Assembly: GCF_900116235.1 (NCBI RefSeq)
Contig: NZ_FPAA01000008.1
Span: forward strand, 118,099-182,098
DNA: 64,000 nucleotides
From: Marininema halotolerans
GTDB taxonomy: Bacteria > Bacillota > Bacilli > Thermoactinomycetales > DSM-45169
Reading direction: 5' to 3'
Shown here one piece after another: positions 1 through 8,234 of the stretch. Position 1 is the stretch's first letter. Each line of letters starts with the position of its first letter. A program made the translations under genes and the position numbers. The notes under the pieces were generated by a model that did no database searches, was not told the origin of the DNA, and saw nothing but the letters and a program-made list of their open reading frames with translations.

Positions 1-366
1 CACTGCAAGGAATGCAAGTTCCCGTTCTAAAGAATGACCATACTCTTTTGCCTGTTCCTTCGCGTGGGGCAAGGATATTACGATATCTCCTAATGGCATC
101 GGCATATCTGATTCAGCTTGTCGTTTCTCTCCAGGCTCCCATTGAGGAAAGGAAAGTACATCGGTACCGCGATCGACACCACGAAATTCTTTATTAAGGC
201 GGTGAATTTCCTCGACGTCGGTAATCAAGAGAAAAACCTCCGCATTCTCTTCGACTACCTTTTCCATAGCTGCGGCAGCAATCAACGCTTCTTCAACTTT
301 GGCCATGGCCTTTTTTTCTGCCTCAGTAATCGGTAGTTGTATTTCAATATCGATTTGCAAACTCAT
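1..366 (-). CDS. ybeY: Endoribonuclease YbeY (rRNA maturation), N-terminal part
   Basis: The frame is open from an ATG at 366 (AAGGAG eight bases upstream) to the window edge and encodes 122 residues. Family landmarks are visible: the segment RLNKEFRGVDRGTDVLSFP, then PLGDIVIS and the start of the conserved EYGHSLERELAFLAV helix. The catalytic zinc motif (HxxxHxxxxxH) lies beyond the window. YbeY is a single-strand endoribonuclease that matures the 16S rRNA 3' end and takes part in ribosome quality control. In B. subtilis it lies in the phoH-pgpH-ybeY cluster; here it follows phoH directly across a 232-base gap with no pgpH. Identity is confident; the 3' end cannot be seen. Confidence 0.93.
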   Translation of the reverse strand, partial: MSLQIDIEIQLPITEAEKKAMAKVEEALIAAAAMEKVVEENAEVFLLITDVEEIHRLNKEFRGVDRGTDVLSFPQWEPGEKRQAESDMPMPLGDIVISLPHAKEQAKEYGHSLERELAFLAV

Positions 367-459
367 TGTCGCTTCGCTCCTTTTACCCTGATCGACTGGC
401 TACGATGTGCGAAACGCTCCGGTAGTAGGTATCGCCTATCGAAAGGATGCTACAGACAC

Positions 460-505
460 AAAAGCGCCCGAGACTGACTCATAGGAGCCGGACCCAGACA
501 CTTTT
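460..505 (-). ncRNA. Structured RNA or terminator hairpin between phoH and ybeY
   Basis: Read on the minus strand, AAAAGTGTCTGGG pairs over 13 consecutive positions with CTCGGGCGCTTTT. Four of the pairs are G-U and would be mismatches on the other strand, so the structure is selective for minus-strand RNA. An inner stem (GGCTC/GAGTC) closes a CTAT loop. A second hairpin (AAGGGG/CCCCTT, about 517-538) lies just upstream. The CTTTT end could make it a weak terminator after phoH; a 5' leader element of ybeY is the alternative. I do not recognise it as a named riboswitch. Confidence 0.5.
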
Positions 506-598
506 CCCGCGCATCAAGGGGAATCTTCGCCCCCTTTTGCTTAGCCCATCCTTTGAAAAAATGACGATATCCTAGGGCTATACCATGAGGATGAAAAA

Positions 599-1567
599 TT
601 ATTCCGCCTGGGCGTAGGCATCGATCACTTTTTGGACTAAAGTATGGCGAACCACATCGGCTTGGGTAAGGTATACGAAAGGGATCTCTTCCACTGGCTC
701 AAGCAACTTTTCTGCTTCTCGAAGACCCGATTGTTTCCCTTTTGGCAAATCCACCTGGGTCACATCCCCTGTGACCACCATTTTTGAACCAAAGCCAAGC
801 CGTGTAAGAAACATTTTCATTTGTTCATTGGTAGTATTCTGAGCTTCATCGAGAATCACAAAGGAATCCTCTAATGTCCTCCCTCTCATATACGCGAGTG
901 GCGCTACTTCAATCAACCCCCGCTCCATCAGCTTGCTCACCTGTTCTAAGCCGAGCATCGTATATAAACTATCATAAAGGGGACGAAGATACGGATCCAC
1001 TTTTTCCTGTAGATCTCCTGGTAGGAACCCTAGGCTTTCTCCAGCTTCAACTGCCGGTCGTGTTAATACAATCCGCTTTACTTGATTACTCTTTAATGCA
1101 TTTACCGCCATGACAACGGCTAAAAAGGTTTTTCCCGTTCCTGCAGGACCAATCCCAAAAACGATATCCGATTTTTGGATGGCACTAATATAATGCCGTT
1201 GTCCTAACGTCTTAATATGGATGGCCTTTCCCTTATGGGTTGTGCCAATTTGCTCATCGTACAATTCGAGCAATTCATCAGCCAATCCTTGGCGAGCGAG
1301 ACGCTCTGCATAAACGACATCGCGTTCCGTTAATGATACACCCCGCCTGATGAGGCTTAGTAGAACACGAAATAGGTGGTTCAACATATCCAACTCATCC
1401 GATGAGCCAGAAATGACCACCTCTTCCCCTCTGGAAACAATCTTAGCAGAGGTACGACCCTCAATCATCCGCAAAAAACCATCCTGCGGACCAAACAATG
1501 CGAGAGCTTCGTTTCCATCCCGTAAGCGAATTTTTATGGTGTTCTCCTTATTTGGCAAGTGACTCAT
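599..1567 (-). CDS. phoH: PhoH family ATPase
   Basis: The 322-residue product is the normal length for PhoH/YbeZ. The P-loop GIGPAGTGKT lies near residue 140, and a Walker B-like VILDEAQN near 237 is followed by TGDVTQVDLP. PhoH proteins are cytoplasmic P-loop ATPases tied to RNA metabolism and repeatedly found next to ybeY, with which they are thought to act. The ATG overlaps the yqfD stop by four bases, so translation is probably coupled in a yqfC-yqfD-phoH operon. It is followed by a structured gap and ybeY. Confidence 0.95.
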   Translation of the reverse strand: MSHLPNKENTIKIRLRDGNEALALFGPQDGFLRMIEGRTSAKIVSRGEEVVISGSSDELDMLNHLFRVLLSLIRRGVSLTERDVVYAERLARQGLADELLELYDEQIGTTHKGKAIHIKTLGQRHYISAIQKSDIVFGIGPAGTGKTFLAVVMAVNALKSNQVKRIVLTRPAVEAGESLGFLPGDLQEKVDPYLRPLYDSLYTMLGLEQVSKLMERGLIEVAPLAYMRGRTLEDSFVILDEAQNTTNEQMKMFLTRLGFGSKMVVTGDVTQVDLPKGKQSGLREAEKLLEPVEEIPFVYLTQADVVRHTLVQKVIDAYAQAE

Positions 1568-2790
1568 TCTCCTTGCGAAATCGGTTGTGGACTAGCAATA
1601 TTTTCAATCACAGTAAAGTGGATCTTCATAACAACTTTACCATTCTGCTCACTTGGGTGCAAAATTTTTTCCTCTAAAATTCGCCCATCCTCTCCCAAAC
1701 GACTCAGTATTTCTGCTCGTGCCTGCTCCTTCCCTACCTGAATCGCATCTTTCACTGATAATTTTCGATTGACCCACTTCATTGCCAACTGCTCTTCGTT
1801 CACCCAGCCGAAGGGAAGATTCCACTTCCACAAATGGATTGGACGAATCTGCTGAATAAATTCGACTTCCCCCTCTAGATCATTAGAAAAAAAGGGCAAT
1901 CGCACCACTCGACCTGCTAGATAAGGGTGGGTAGCACGTTCTCTAACACCTGTATAGACCTTCCTTTTTTGCATCATTGGAACGGTTACCTCTGATTCAT
2001 ACCAAACCTCTCCTAATACCTTCCCCTTTGCTCCAACAATTTTATCCGCTGACGGAACACCTTCCCCCGAGTTGTTTTCATTATCACCATAGCGTCCGGA
2101 GACAATCAATTGTCCTTTTTTTACAATATCGTTGACATCGACGACAGGATGTCCACGTTCGATTTGAATATCAGAGATCAATCCACTCCGTTTTGCAATC
2201 AAGTTTACACGACCCTGTTCACCCGTTTGCTCTTCTTCCGTTACCCGTTTCTTTTCCACTACGGTGAGAATCGCCCTCGTTCCTTCTATCCGAAACCCTA
2301 CCCAAGAAAGTCGTGGGATTTTATCTGTCAATCGATGCTGGATTTCACTCGTATCGGGGATGCGGCTTTTCATCTGTCCCACATATACCCCTTCTTCTTG
2401 AAGGGAAGCGAGAATCTCTCCTGTAGGAATCATCTCATTTCCCTCCACCTCCACTGACCAAACCAATGAAGATAAAAAGAAAATGATGACCAAAAAAAGT
2501 CCAAATCCCGTTAAAAAAAAATGCCTTTTTTTCACTCTTGCGATCCAAAAAGGAAACCCTAACTTGCTTCGTATCCTCACCTTGGTTTTTGTACTCCGCA
2601 AAAAGGGGCGCAAGCGATAAAAATCGGCTATGGGAAGGGTTAAACTGATCTTCTTTTCTTCTAACCACTGAATTCTAGAGAGATCTAACCCTGCATTTGT
2701 CGCTTTGTTGATAAAATCGGCAAGATGTTCACCTTGAAGCTCAATGTGCAAGCTACCCTTTAAAGACTGCCGCCAATGATTTTGCTGCAT
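1564..2790 (-). CDS. yqfD: Sporulation protein YqfD
   Basis: The 408-residue protein matches YqfD in length and context. The N-terminal ~85 residues contain IELQGEHLADFINKATNAGLDLSRI. A basic stretch follows, then one hydrophobic segment at about residues 93-115 that should anchor it, with a large extracytoplasmic-type beta-rich region behind. YqfD is a sigma-E-dependent mother-cell protein in B. subtilis; its biochemical role is not established. It sits 13 bases after yqfC and overlaps phoH, as in other spore formers. Confidence 0.92.
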   Translation of the reverse strand: MQQNHWRQSLKGSLHIELQGEHLADFINKATNAGLDLSRIQWLEEKKISLTLPIADFYRLRPFLRSTKTKVRIRSKLGFPFWIARVKKRHFFLTGFGLFLVIIFFLSSLVWSVEVEGNEMIPTGEILASLQEEGVYVGQMKSRIPDTSEIQHRLTDKIPRLSWVGFRIEGTRAILTVVEKKRVTEEEQTGEQGRVNLIAKRSGLISDIQIERGHPVVDVNDIVKKGQLIVSGRYGDNENNSGEGVPSADKIVGAKGKVLGEVWYESEVTVPMMQKRKVYTGVRERATHPYLAGRVVRLPFFSNDLEGEVEFIQQIRPIHLWKWNLPFGWVNEEQLAMKWVNRKLSVKDAIQVGKEQARAEILSRLGEDGRILEEKILHPSEQNGKVVMKIHFTVIENIASPQPISQGE

Positions 2791-2803
2791 GCGATCTCTC
2801 CCC

Positions 2804-3082
2804 TTAGTCCAGGTACTTCACCTCGGAAACGTTACCTTCAATCCAAATTTCATGGGTTTGGATTGCCTGGATCTTCAATTGGGCCCCTGCGATTTGTAAG
2901 ACTCCCCGCGCGGTTCGAAGTCGAATCTCCCCATCCGAAAACTTTTCGACGCCATGATGATTTTCCACATGGACACGATAGGGTCCTATAATCAGGATAC
3001 GTGGTACATCTGCAGCTACATCCTGAGGGATATCTAACCAATCCGAAGCGATTTTACGCACTCGACTTCCGATCTTTCGCAT
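2804..3082 (-). CDS. yqfC: Sporulation protein YqfC
   Basis: The small 92-residue protein starts MRKIGSRVRKIASDWLDIP and ends in SEVKYLD, typical of the YqfC family. I chose the ATG at 3082 because GGAGG lies eight bases upstream; a longer in-frame extension to 3229 would cross the SASP terminator hairpin and is unlikely to be translated. YqfC partners YqfD in a sporulation operon. A CATATACT stretch (minus strand, 3172-3179) resembles a sigma-E -10 box, but I found no matching -35. Confidence 0.9.
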   Translation of the reverse strand: MRKIGSRVRKIASDWLDIPQDVAADVPRILIIGPYRVHVENHHGVEKFSDGEIRLRTARGVLQIAGAQLKIQAIQTHEIWIEGNVSEVKYLD

Positions 3083-3217
3083 GAAACGGCCCTCCATCTT
3101 CTTGACTCCACCATATGCCCCGTTGTCCCACTTTATGAAAAAAGCCATGATGGTAGTCAGGGGATCGTAGCAGTATATGTCGTAAGAATTTGTCTCATGT
3201 GAATGTAAAATTAATAA

Positions 3218-3241
3218 AGCGATGCGCAAATGCGCATCGCT
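3218..3241 (-). terminator. Terminator of the SASP gene
   Basis: A perfect 11-bp stem (AGCGATGCGCA / TGCGCATCGCT) with a two-base loop is followed on the minus strand by TTATTAATTTT. It lies 28 bases after the SASP stop. Confidence 0.8.
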
Positions 3242-3268
3242 AGAATCACCATAAGTTCGATTCAGTTG

Positions 3269-3466
3269 TTATTGCCCGGATTGCTGTTGTTGAGCTTGTT
3301 GGACTAAACGTTTCGTAATCTCTCCACCAACTGAACCATTTGCACGAGAAGTGCTTCCAGCACCCAATTGAACGCCAAATTCAGCTGCGATCTCTTCCTT
3401 ATACTGGTTTAATACGTTAGCGGATTGTGGGACGAGTAAACGGTTACTACTGCCTCGACTTGCCAT
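3269..3466 (-). CDS. Alpha/beta-type small acid-soluble spore protein
   Basis: The 65-residue product has the two conserved blocks of alpha/beta SASPs: a region around [26 protein letters not shown], containing the GPR cleavage zone, and an N-terminal [20 protein letters not shown] helix. These proteins coat and protect DNA in the dormant spore and are degraded by the GPR protease at germination; gpr is also in this window. The ATG has a strong GGAGGGGGTG ribosome site. CACACTA, 27 bases before the ATG, resembles a sigma-G -10 box but has no clear -35. The gene is monocistronic with its own terminator. Confidence 0.95.
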   Translation of the reverse strand: MASRGSSNRLLVPQSANVLNQYKEEIAAEFGVQLGAGSTSRANGSVGGEITKRLVQQAQQQQSGQ

Positions 3467-3658
3467 AACTTTTCACCCCCTCCCTTGTATCCCTAGTGTG
3501 GACGAATTGCCGTTGAACCATGTCACGCACTTGTTTCCAAGGAAAGGAGTGGGAATTCCCACGCCATAAATCAAGAAAGAACAAGATAGGCATTCGTACA
3601 ATTGCTTCTGAAAACTTGGCGTAGACTAATTTATATAAAGAACTTGATTGGGGAGTGA

Positions 3659-5068
3659 CGAAACATAGGCTCATTTATTCGTATTTCTGGTAAAAGTCCT
3701 TTTCCCAACTGCACAAACCAAGGAGATGGAATACGTTACCTCAATGCAGCCGTTGAACCATACGCCGCTGTCAATCCAACAACCCTTCAGAACAAAGGGA
3801 AAGAGAATATCATTGGTGTATGGCAACAGGATCGCTTTTCAAATGGCGGAGCAAGTGGAATTGTTGCGGGGATATCTGTTGATGGTGGGCAACATTGGGA
3901 TACTTCTCCCCTCCCCTTCAATGCTTGTGTGTCAGGTGGATTACCCTACGAGAGGGTCAGTGACCCATGGATATCCTTCGGTCCGGAGGGGACGGCATAT
4001 GTTTCAGCACTCAACGTCAACTTAACAACCAACCCAAGTTCAGCAGTTACAATCATCACTTCAAAAAATGGCGGAAAATCCTGGTCAAACCCCATAATCA
4101 TAAAAAAAGATCCAATCGCCTCTCATTTTAATGACAAGGAATCCATTACTGCGGACCCCATTCATTCGAATGTAGCCTATGTAGTGTGGACGCGTTTTAC
4201 GTTTCTTGCCAACAATCGTTTTAATAATCCAACTTGGTTTGCTAAGACAACCGATGGGGGTCAAACTTGGCGGTCAAAAATTATTTTCCGTCCAGGGCTC
4301 GGTAATAATACGGTAGGGAATATCATCGTTGCCAATCCAAAAAACGGGATTTTGTATCATTTTTTCATTTTAGTCATCAACAAAAATGGGAATAAGACCA
4401 GTTTTATTCTTCTGCAAACCTCCAAGGATCAAGGGGAAACCTGGTCACAAGCTAGAATCGTTACCACGATTTTCTTACCCGTAACGCTCTCCGGTGGAAG
4501 TGGACTGGATTTAGTTGGCTCATTTTCATATCTCTCAGTTGATATCCGGTCAAGTATTACCGTCACGTTTTCACCTACCATCCATCCGAAAACCGGAACT
4601 TTGTATATCACCTGGGAAGATGCTCGGTTTTCTGATGGTCAGATCACAGAGGTCGCTTCTTCCTTTTCAACCGATGGGGGTCAAACTTGGAGTAAACCAA
4701 CACGTGTCAATCATTCAACAGGGAAGCCCGCTTTTCAACCGACGATTGGATTAAATGATCGGGGGATCGTTGGGATTAGCTATTATCAATTTACCAATCA
4801 AGCACCCACCAATTCTCTACCGGTCCACTATTTATTTAAGGCATCATACAACGGTGGAAAGAGTTATACCAACCCCGCGATCACCATTACTCGTCCCTTT
4901 AACATGTTAACTGCCCCCTTTGTAAGTGGCGGTTTTTTTGTCGGGGACTACCAAGGGATGGTTACGATTCGAGATACCTTTTATCCTTTTTTCACAAAAG
5001 TCAATTCGAAGAGAGAAACGAATCGAACCAACATCTTTGTCAGCCGCATTCGTCTTCCCAGAAGGTGA
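3659..5068 (+). CDS. Sialidase-like beta-propeller protein, copy 1 (canonical start missing)
   Basis: The open frame encodes a propeller protein with repeated Asp-boxes (TSKNGGKSW, KTTDGGQTW, TSKDQGETW, STDGGQTW, ASYNGGKSY). It is co-linear with the gene at 5251-6684. Homology begins at about 3665, but from 3659 to 3928 there is no in-frame ATG, GTG or TTG; the codon aligned with copy 2's internal ATG-TGC is ATA-GGC. The first canonical start is a GTG at 3929, inside the conserved CVSGGLPY motif. A GGGGAG at 3650 would suit initiation near 3665. It therefore uses a non-canonical start, is translated only from 3929, or is dying. No signal peptide is seen, and sialidase activity cannot be inferred from Asp-boxes alone. 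Confidence 0.7.
   Translation, partial: RNIGSFIRISGKSPFPNCTNQGDGIRYLNAAVEPYAAVNPTTLQNKGKENIIGVWQQDRFSNGGASGIVAGISVDGGQHWDTSPLPFNACVSGGLPYERVSDPWISFGPEGTAYVSALNVNLTTNPSSAVTIITSKNGGKSWSNPIIIKKDPIASHFNDKESITADPIHSNVAYVVWTRFTFLANNRFNNPTWFAKTTDGGQTWRSKIIFRPGLGNNTVGNIIVANPKNGILYHFFILVINKNGNKTSFILLQTSKDQGETWSQARIVTTIFLPVTLSGGSGLDLVGSFSYLSVDIRSSITVTFSPTIHPKTGTLYITWEDARFSDGQITEVASSFSTDGGQTWSKPTRVNHSTGKPAFQPTIGLNDRGIVGISYYQFTNQAPTNSLPVHYLFKASYNGGKSYTNPAITITRPFNMLTAPFVSGGFFVGDYQGMVTIRDTFYPFFTKVNSKRETNRTNIFVSRIRLPRR
4590..5068 (+). repeat. Near-identical 3' segment shared with 6206-6684 (copy A)
   Basis: From about 4590 to the stop codon the sequence is almost base-for-base the same as 6206-6684, whereas the 5' halves differ at many codons. 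Identity stops abruptly at the stop codons. This pattern suggests recent gene conversion. Confidence 0.8.
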
Positions 5069-5079
5069 AATAAATGATG

Positions 5080-5129
5080 AAAAAATCCCACCGAAGTAGC
5101 TCTTAGGTGCTACTTGGCGGGATTTTTTC
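5080..5129. terminator. Bidirectional terminator after propeller copy 1
   Basis: AAAAAATCCC-A-CC pairs with GG-C-GGGATTTTTT, and an inner stem GAAGTAGC/GCTACTT closes the hairpin. T-runs flank it on both strands. Confidence 0.85.
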
Positions 5130-5250
5130 GGTTTCAGTCAAATCAGTCCCAGAATTAGAATCATCTTAATTTGTTCGCGGAGTAACAAGTTAGACATTTA
5201 CACAGTTCTTTTTTCGAACCCAGCGTATACTATTTGGAATTTGGAATTAT

Positions 5251-6684
5251 ATGTTCATTGACGGGAGTGAAAAATATGATATGTGCTCATTAAAACGTCT
5301 TTCTGGCAAAAGCCCATTTCCCACTTGTATAAACAAAGGAGAAGGCGTGCGATACCTCAATGCAGCTGTTGAACCCTACGCCGCTGTCAATCCTACCACC
5401 CTTCATAACAAAGGCAAAGAAAATATCATTAGTGCTTGGCAACAGGATCGCTATTCGAATGGCGGGGCAAGTGGATTTGTAGCAGGAGTCTCCTTTGATG
5501 GCGGGAAGAGTTGGGATCTCTCCTCACTACCCTTTAATCGTTGTGTATCAGGCGGACTTCCTTACGACAGGGTAACGGATCCATGGATTTCCTTTGCACC
5601 TGACGGAACCGCCTATCTATCTGCACTTTTAATTAATAAAGTGAACAATACCAACTCAGCAATCGCAGCAATGACCTCTAAAAATGGAGGGAGATCCTGG
5701 TCGAAGCCCGTAATCGCTAAAGCAGATCTGGGACCTTCTGTTTTAAATGATAAAGAAACCATCACAGCAGACCCCATCCATTCAAATATCGCCTACATGG
5801 TTTGGACGCGCTTTAAGTTTTTCCCTAATAATCAAATCAGCAATCCGACATGGTTTGCTAAGACAACCGATGGGGGTCAAACTTGGCGGTCAAAAATCAT
5901 TTTCCGTCCGGGACTCGATAATAATACGGTGGGAAGTATCATTGTTGCCAATCCAAAAAACGGGATTTTGCATCATTTTTTCATTTTAGTCATCAACAAA
6001 AATGGGAATAAGACCAGTTTTATTCTGATGCAAACTTCCAAGGATCAAGGAGAAACTTGGTCAAAAGCTCGGGTGGTTACACCAATTGTCCTCCCTGAAA
6101 CCATCGCGGGTGGCACCGGTCAGGATTTAGTTGGCGCATTTTCATATCTCTCGGTTGATATCCGGTCAAGTATTACCGTCACATTTTCCCCCGTCATCAA
6201 TCCAAAAACCGGAACTTTGTATATCACCTGGGAAGATGCTCGGTTTTCTGATGGTCAGATCACAGAGGTCGCTTCTTCCTTTTCAACCGATGGGGGTCAA
6301 ACTTGGAGTAAACCAACACGTGTCAATCGTTCAACAGGGAAGCCCGCTTTTCAACCGACGATTGGATTAAATGATCGGGGGATCGTTGGGATTAGCTATT
6401 ATCAATTTACCAATCAAGCACCCACCAATTCTCTACCGGTTCACTATTTATTTAAGGCATCGTACAACGGTGGAAAGAGTTACACCAACCCCGCGATCAC
6501 CATTACTCGCCCATTTAACATGTTAACAGCCCCCTTTGTAAGTGGCGGTTTTTTTGTCGGGGACTACCAAGGGATGGTTACAATTCGAGATACCTTTTAT
6601 CCTTTCTTCACAAAAGTCAATTCGAAGAGAGAAACCGATCGAACCAACATCTTTGTCAGCCGCATTCGCCTTCCCAAAAGGTGA
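5251..6684 (+). CDS. Sialidase-like beta-propeller protein, copy 2
   Basis: The intact 477-residue protein has at least five Asp-box/BNR signatures (for example TSKNGGRSW, KTTDGGQTW, TSKDQGETW, STDGGQTW, ASYNGGKSY), which form the turns of sialidase/exo-glycosidase beta-propellers. The start could be 5251 or the in-frame ATG at 5281; 5281 has GGGAG 13 bases upstream and aligns with the ATA of copy 1. There is no obvious signal peptide, so the location is unknown. Function may be carbohydrate binding or hydrolysis. It has its own terminator, and its 3' third is nearly identical to copy 1. Confidence 0.8.
   Translation: MFIDGSEKYDMCSLKRLSGKSPFPTCINKGEGVRYLNAAVEPYAAVNPTTLHNKGKENIISAWQQDRYSNGGASGFVAGVSFDGGKSWDLSSLPFNRCVSGGLPYDRVTDPWISFAPDGTAYLSALLINKVNNTNSAIAAMTSKNGGRSWSKPVIAKADLGPSVLNDKETITADPIHSNIAYMVWTRFKFFPNNQISNPTWFAKTTDGGQTWRSKIIFRPGLDNNTVGSIIVANPKNGILHHFFILVINKNGNKTSFILMQTSKDQGETWSKARVVTPIVLPETIAGGTGQDLVGAFSYLSVDIRSSITVTFSPVINPKTGTLYITWEDARFSDGQITEVASSFSTDGGQTWSKPTRVNRSTGKPAFQPTIGLNDRGIVGISYYQFTNQAPTNSLPVHYLFKASYNGGKSYTNPAITITRPFNMLTAPFVSGGFFVGDYQGMVTIRDTFYPFFTKVNSKRETDRTNIFVSRIRLPKR
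6206..6684 (+). repeat. Near-identical 3' segment shared with 4590-5068 (copy B)
   Basis: Second member of the tandem paralog repeat; differences from copy A are a handful of single bases over about 480. Confidence 0.8.
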
Positions 6685-6688
6685 AAAG

Positions 6689-6740
6689 AAAGAACCCTAC
6701 CCATTCACTTGTGATGAAGTGATTAGGCAGGGTTCTTATC
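6689..6740. terminator. Terminator between propeller copy 2 and the yqfB-position gene
   Basis: AAGAACCCT-a-CC pairs with GG-c-AGGGTTCTT, with an inner CACTT/AAGTG stem. It serves the convergent genes ending at 6684 and 6743. Confidence 0.75.
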
Positions 6741-6742
6741 AA

Positions 6743-7165
6743 TTACCTAGGCAATCGTTTTCCTCTTCGACGCGCTAGCGGCGGATCTAAAATTTCCTTT
6801 AAAACGATGGCTTGCTTTAATCCCTTGGGAGTCAGGTTTTGTGTAAGATCTCGCGAAGGTCTTCTTTTTGTACGACGAGTTGAGGTCGCCATGTTATTAC
6901 GCGGTTTATGAAGCTGGGATCGACTCTCCTGCGAATATTCCCGTTCGGATAGCGGAGTGGATCCTTGCTGTCCAAAGGGATCTTCATTCGAAGGTTGCCC
7001 TTGCATCATTGAGGCTGGCTTTTTACGTCGATTCATTCGCTTTCGTTGTTGTTTGGCTCTTTCGTCTTCACCACTAGAAGCCAATTTTATAATGAGTCGC
7101 AACACATAAAAGACCCCGATAACAAACACAAACCCAAATTTCGATATGACATCGAAGATATCCAC
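6743..7165 (-). CDS. Small membrane protein at the yqfB position
   Basis: The 140-residue protein has one N-terminal transmembrane segment (about residues 8-28, IGVFYVLRLIIKLAS) followed by a very basic, Arg/Lys-rich cytoplasmic tail and a C-terminal helix around GLKQAIVLKEILDPPLARR. The start is a GTG at 7165 with AGGAGGTG just upstream. It follows floA by 32 bases, so it is probably the last gene of the rpsU-yqeY-nfeD-floA group. I do not recognise a family; its position matches B. subtilis yqfB but orthology is not shown. Confidence 0.7.
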   Translation of the reverse strand: MDIFDVISKFGFVFVIGVFYVLRLIIKLASSGEDERAKQQRKRMNRRKKPASMMQGQPSNEDPFGQQGSTPLSEREYSQESRSQLHKPRNNMATSTRRTKRRPSRDLTQNLTPKGLKQAIVLKEILDPPLARRRGKRLPR

Positions 7166-7197
7166 ACTGACACCTCCTACTGCTTCAGAAAAAAAAC

Positions 7198-8169
7198 TTA
7201 TGCTTCCTCATCATCGGACTGTGAGATGGATTTTCGCATATCGGTGTCAGCCACTACATTTTGCATATTGTAATAATCCATTACACCTAACTTACCATCC
7301 CGGAGTGCTTGAGCCATTGCCATCGGCACCTCGGCTTCCGCCTCGACCACTTTAGCACGCATCTCTTCCACCCGAGCACGCATCTCTTGTTCCTTAGCTA
7401 CAGCCATCGCACGACGTTCCTCCGCTTTCGCCTGTGCAATATTCTTATCAGCTTCTGCCTGATCCATCTGGAGGGTTGCACCAATATTTTTCCCTACATC
7501 CACATCCGCAATATCGATGGATAAGATTTCAAAGGCCGTGCCTGAATCCAATCCTTTGTTTAAGACGGTGTTGGAGATCAAATCGGGATTCTCAAGAACT
7601 TCTTTATGACTACTCGCGGAACCATTGGTTGTAACAATCCCTTCACCCACACGAGCGATGATTGTCTCTTCACCTGCACCCCCGACAAGGCGCTCAATAT
7701 TGGCACGCACCGTGACACGAGCTATGACTTTTACTTCAATACCATCTTTCGCCACAGCAGAAACGACAGGCGTTTCAATCACTTTTGGATTTACACTCAT
7801 TTGTACAGCTTCTAGCACATCACGACCTGCAAGATCAATCGCCGCCGCCCGTTCAAACATCAAATCAATGTCTGCACGCTGCGCTGCAATCAGTGCATCG
7901 ACAACGCGGTTCACATTCCCTCCAGCCAGATAATGGGTTTCAAGCTGTTCAATATTCACTTCGAGACCAGCTTTACGTGCTTTAATCAACGGATTGACAA
8001 TCCCCGCTGGGGTAATCCGTCGCAGGCGCATCCCAATCAAGGTAGTTAAACCAACATATACACCCGATGCCATAGCAGAGATCCATAACATCACGGGAAC
8101 AAAGGTAAACAGGATCGATAACACAATGACCCCAACAACAATGAGTAAAATTAAGCCAACAGGAAACAT
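7198..8169 (-). CDS. floA: Flotillin-like protein FloA
   Basis: At 323 residues it is the size of B. subtilis YqfA/FloA. An N-terminal hydrophobic hairpin (about 3-50) anchors it to the membrane. A SPFH-like domain follows ([33 protein letters not shown]), then a coiled coil rich in [24 protein letters not shown]. FloA scaffolds functional membrane microdomains and influences fluidity, signalling and secretion. It lies 65 bases after nfeD, its usual partner, and has an AAAGGGG ribosome site. Confidence 0.96.
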   Translation of the reverse strand: MFPVGLILLIVVGVIVLSILFTFVPVMLWISAMASGVYVGLTTLIGMRLRRITPAGIVNPLIKARKAGLEVNIEQLETHYLAGGNVNRVVDALIAAQRADIDLMFERAAAIDLAGRDVLEAVQMSVNPKVIETPVVSAVAKDGIEVKVIARVTVRANIERLVGGAGEETIIARVGEGIVTTNGSASSHKEVLENPDLISNTVLNKGLDSGTAFEILSIDIADVDVGKNIGATLQMDQAEADKNIAQAKAEERRAMAVAKEQEMRARVEEMRAKVVEAEAEVPMAMAQALRDGKLGVMDYYNMQNVVADTDMRKSISQSDDEEA

Positions 8170-8234
8170 AGAAGCAACAAACCCCTTTCATGGTTAAATT
8201 AAACGTCATGATTGTTCAGTTTACAAACGGTGGA

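Noticed and set aside
2804..3229. Longer 141-residue version of YqfC
   Set aside because: The extension would start within the SASP terminator; the 92-residue form has the strong ribosome site and family length.
3447..3674. 75-residue minus-strand ORF upstream of the SASP gene
   Set aside because: It overlaps the SASP start and its ribosome site in another frame and resembles nothing known.
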